A stretch of 6,407 nucleotides of DNA from Bacteroidota bacterium (GTDB taxonomy: Bacteria; Bacteroidota; Ignavibacteria; Ignavibacteriales; Ignavibacteriaceae), in the NCBI GenBank assembly GCA_021796135.1, contig JAJYOQ010000245.1, positions 1 through 6,407 of the forward strand, given 5' to 3'. Within the stretch, counting starts at the first letter, position 1. Each line of letters opens with the position of its first letter. A program made the translations under genes and the position numbers. The notes under the pieces were generated by a model. The model was not told the origin of the DNA and ran no database searches. It worked only from the letters and a program-made list of their open reading frames with translations. Positions 5,452-6,407 of the stretch are shown here, one piece after another.

Positions 5452-6407
5452 CTAATAGGTAGAAATTTTTTGAATTACCTGGGTCATTAATTCTAAGTTA
5501 CTGCCTGCTGAAAGCTCTATTTGCTCGCCAGTTTTCATAATTTTTAAAATATATTTGTGAGACTTATATTCATTTCCTCCAACAAGAAGTACAAACTTTG
5601 CTTTTAATTTATTTGCCTCCCGCATTTGAGCTTTAACGCTTCTGTCTAAATAATCAATTTCAACCGTCAATGTATCACTTCTAAAAATAGCGGCAATATT
5701 AAATACGTCATTTGTTAATTCATCATCAATTCTGATAATATATAAATCGATGCTATCTTCGGGCAAATTTGAAGAGTTTTCGTTTTGACAGGCAAGCAAA
5801 ATCCTTTCAATGCCGGCAGCAAACCCAACGCCTGGAGTCGGTGGACCTCCCAATTGTTCAACTAAAAGATCATATCTGCCGCCGCCGCATAACGCACTTT
5901 GAGCACCAACTTTGTTGCTTACTATTTCAAAAGTTGTTTTACAATAATAATCTAAACCTCGCACTAATTTAGGATCAACTTCAAATGGAATTTCATTATT
6001 GCGTAAAATTTCTTTTACAACGTCAAAATCTTTCCTGCTTTGTTCATCAATATAATCAATCAATTGTGGAGCATCTTTTATAATATCAATATCAGATTCA
6101 ATCTTACTATCAAAAATTCTCAATATATTTTTATCAAATCTCTTTCTGCTGTCTTCAGAAAGAAGGTGTAGCTTATTTCCTAAATACTCGCGCAATATCT
6201 TCTTATATGTCTCACGAGTAGAAAGAATCCCCAATGAATTTATTTTAACCTGTAAGTCCTTCAAATTTAATTCTCGTAATATCCGGTAGGCAGTGATAAT
6301 TATTTCAGCATCAAGAAGGGGGGAATTACTTCCTATTGCCTCACACCCAAATTGGTGAAATTGACGTTGCCGCCCAGCTTGCGGTCTTTCTTGACGAAAC
6401 ATTGGGG
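5452..6407 (-). CDS. hisS: Histidyl-tRNA synthetase, C-terminal part (5' end beyond window)
   Basis: A class II aminoacyl-tRNA synthetase that charges tRNA-His. The frame is open to the right edge, so the gene is cut there; about 318 residues are visible and roughly the first 100 (including class II motif 1) are missing. Counting from the Met codon at 6402, motif 2 is MFRQERPQAGRQRQFHQFG at 1-19. This Met aligns inside motif 2, so it is not the true start. The HisRS-specific loop LVRGLDYY is at 147-154, and LCGGGRYDLL at 171-180 contributes to histidine binding. Motif 3 is GVGFAAGIERILL (191-203), with the invariant Arg200. Residues about 217-316 form the anticodon-binding domain, including DYLDRSVKAQMREANKLKAK. 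These HisA and HisB type motifs rule out the HisZ paralogue, which lacks them. It lies upstream of lgt in the same direction with a 142-bp gap, so it may be a separate unit. Confidence 0.96.
   Translation of the reverse strand, partial: PMFRQERPQAGRQRQFHQFGCEAIGSNSPLLDAEIIITAYRILRELNLKDLQVKINSLGILSTRETYKKILREYLGNKLHLLSEDSRKRFDKNILRIFDSKIESDIDIIKDAPQLIDYIDEQSRKDFDVVKEILRNNEIPFEVDPKLVRGLDYYCKTTFEIVSNKVGAQSALCGGGRYDLLVEQLGGPPTPGVGFAAGIERILLACQNENSSNLPEDSIDLYIIRIDDELTNDVFNIAAIFRSDTLTVEIDYLDRSVKAQMREANKLKAKFVLLVGGNEYKSHKYILKIMKTGEQIELSAGSNLELMTQVIQKISTY

Noticed and set aside
3884..5972. Three + strand open frames of 67-82 codons opposite rlmB, lgt and hisS
   Set aside because: They are reverse-strand shadows of clear core genes, with no domain or upstream signals of their own.
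6396..6402. Met at 6402 as a real start of hisS, implying a truncated gene
   Set aside because: This Met belongs to the motif 2 block preceding FRQERPQ, and the frame remains open to the right edge. The gene is cut by the window, not by biology.

Overview
The window is AT-rich (by eye roughly 30% G+C). It carries one large signalling gene on the + strand, facing a co-directional housekeeping cluster on the - strand. Several signs point to a member of the Bacteroidota/Chlorobiota/Ignavibacteriota assemblage. The proteins are rich in Lys, Asn and Ile, and strong Shine-Dalgarno sequences are absent. TAnnTTTG-like -7 promoter elements are present, and the Lgt and HisRS variants are typical of that assemblage (Ignavibacteria-like is my best guess). 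This assignment is inference, since no 16S or search result is available.

Layout, left to right. Positions 1-223 hold a perfect inverted repeat of 38 bp or more (arms 1-38 and 186-223) around a 147-bp spacer. The spacer contains a rightward Bacteroidota-type promoter candidate and an 8-bp dyad. The right arm runs across the start codon and first codons of the next gene, and the left arm mirrors that start toward the left edge. Positions 210-3581 (+) encode a soluble hybrid histidine kinase of 1123 aa with about six PAS domains, a HisKA/HATPase core and a C-terminal receiver. After a 43-bp convergent gap come, on the - strand, rlmB (23S rRNA 2'-O-methyltransferase, 3625-4362), lgt (prolipoprotein diacylglyceryl transferase, 4368-5309) and the C-terminal three quarters of hisS (histidyl-tRNA synthetase, 5452 to the right edge).

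The - strand genes are ordinary core functions for translation, ribosome modification and lipoprotein maturation. lgt and rlmB are 5 bp apart and almost certainly co-transcribed, probably from a promoter in the 142-bp hisS-lgt gap. The kinase is an orphan in this window: no dedicated response regulator, Hpt protein or receptor is visible.

The most interesting element is the inverted repeat at the left edge. A promoter-bearing segment flanked by long identical inverted repeats is the architecture of a phase-variable invertible promoter, which would switch transcription between the kinase and an unseen gene to the left. Equally serious alternatives are a divergently duplicated gene with a conserved start region, or a fold-back artefact at a contig end. 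No recombinase is present in the window. No tRNA, rRNA, CRISPR array or insertion sequence was seen.
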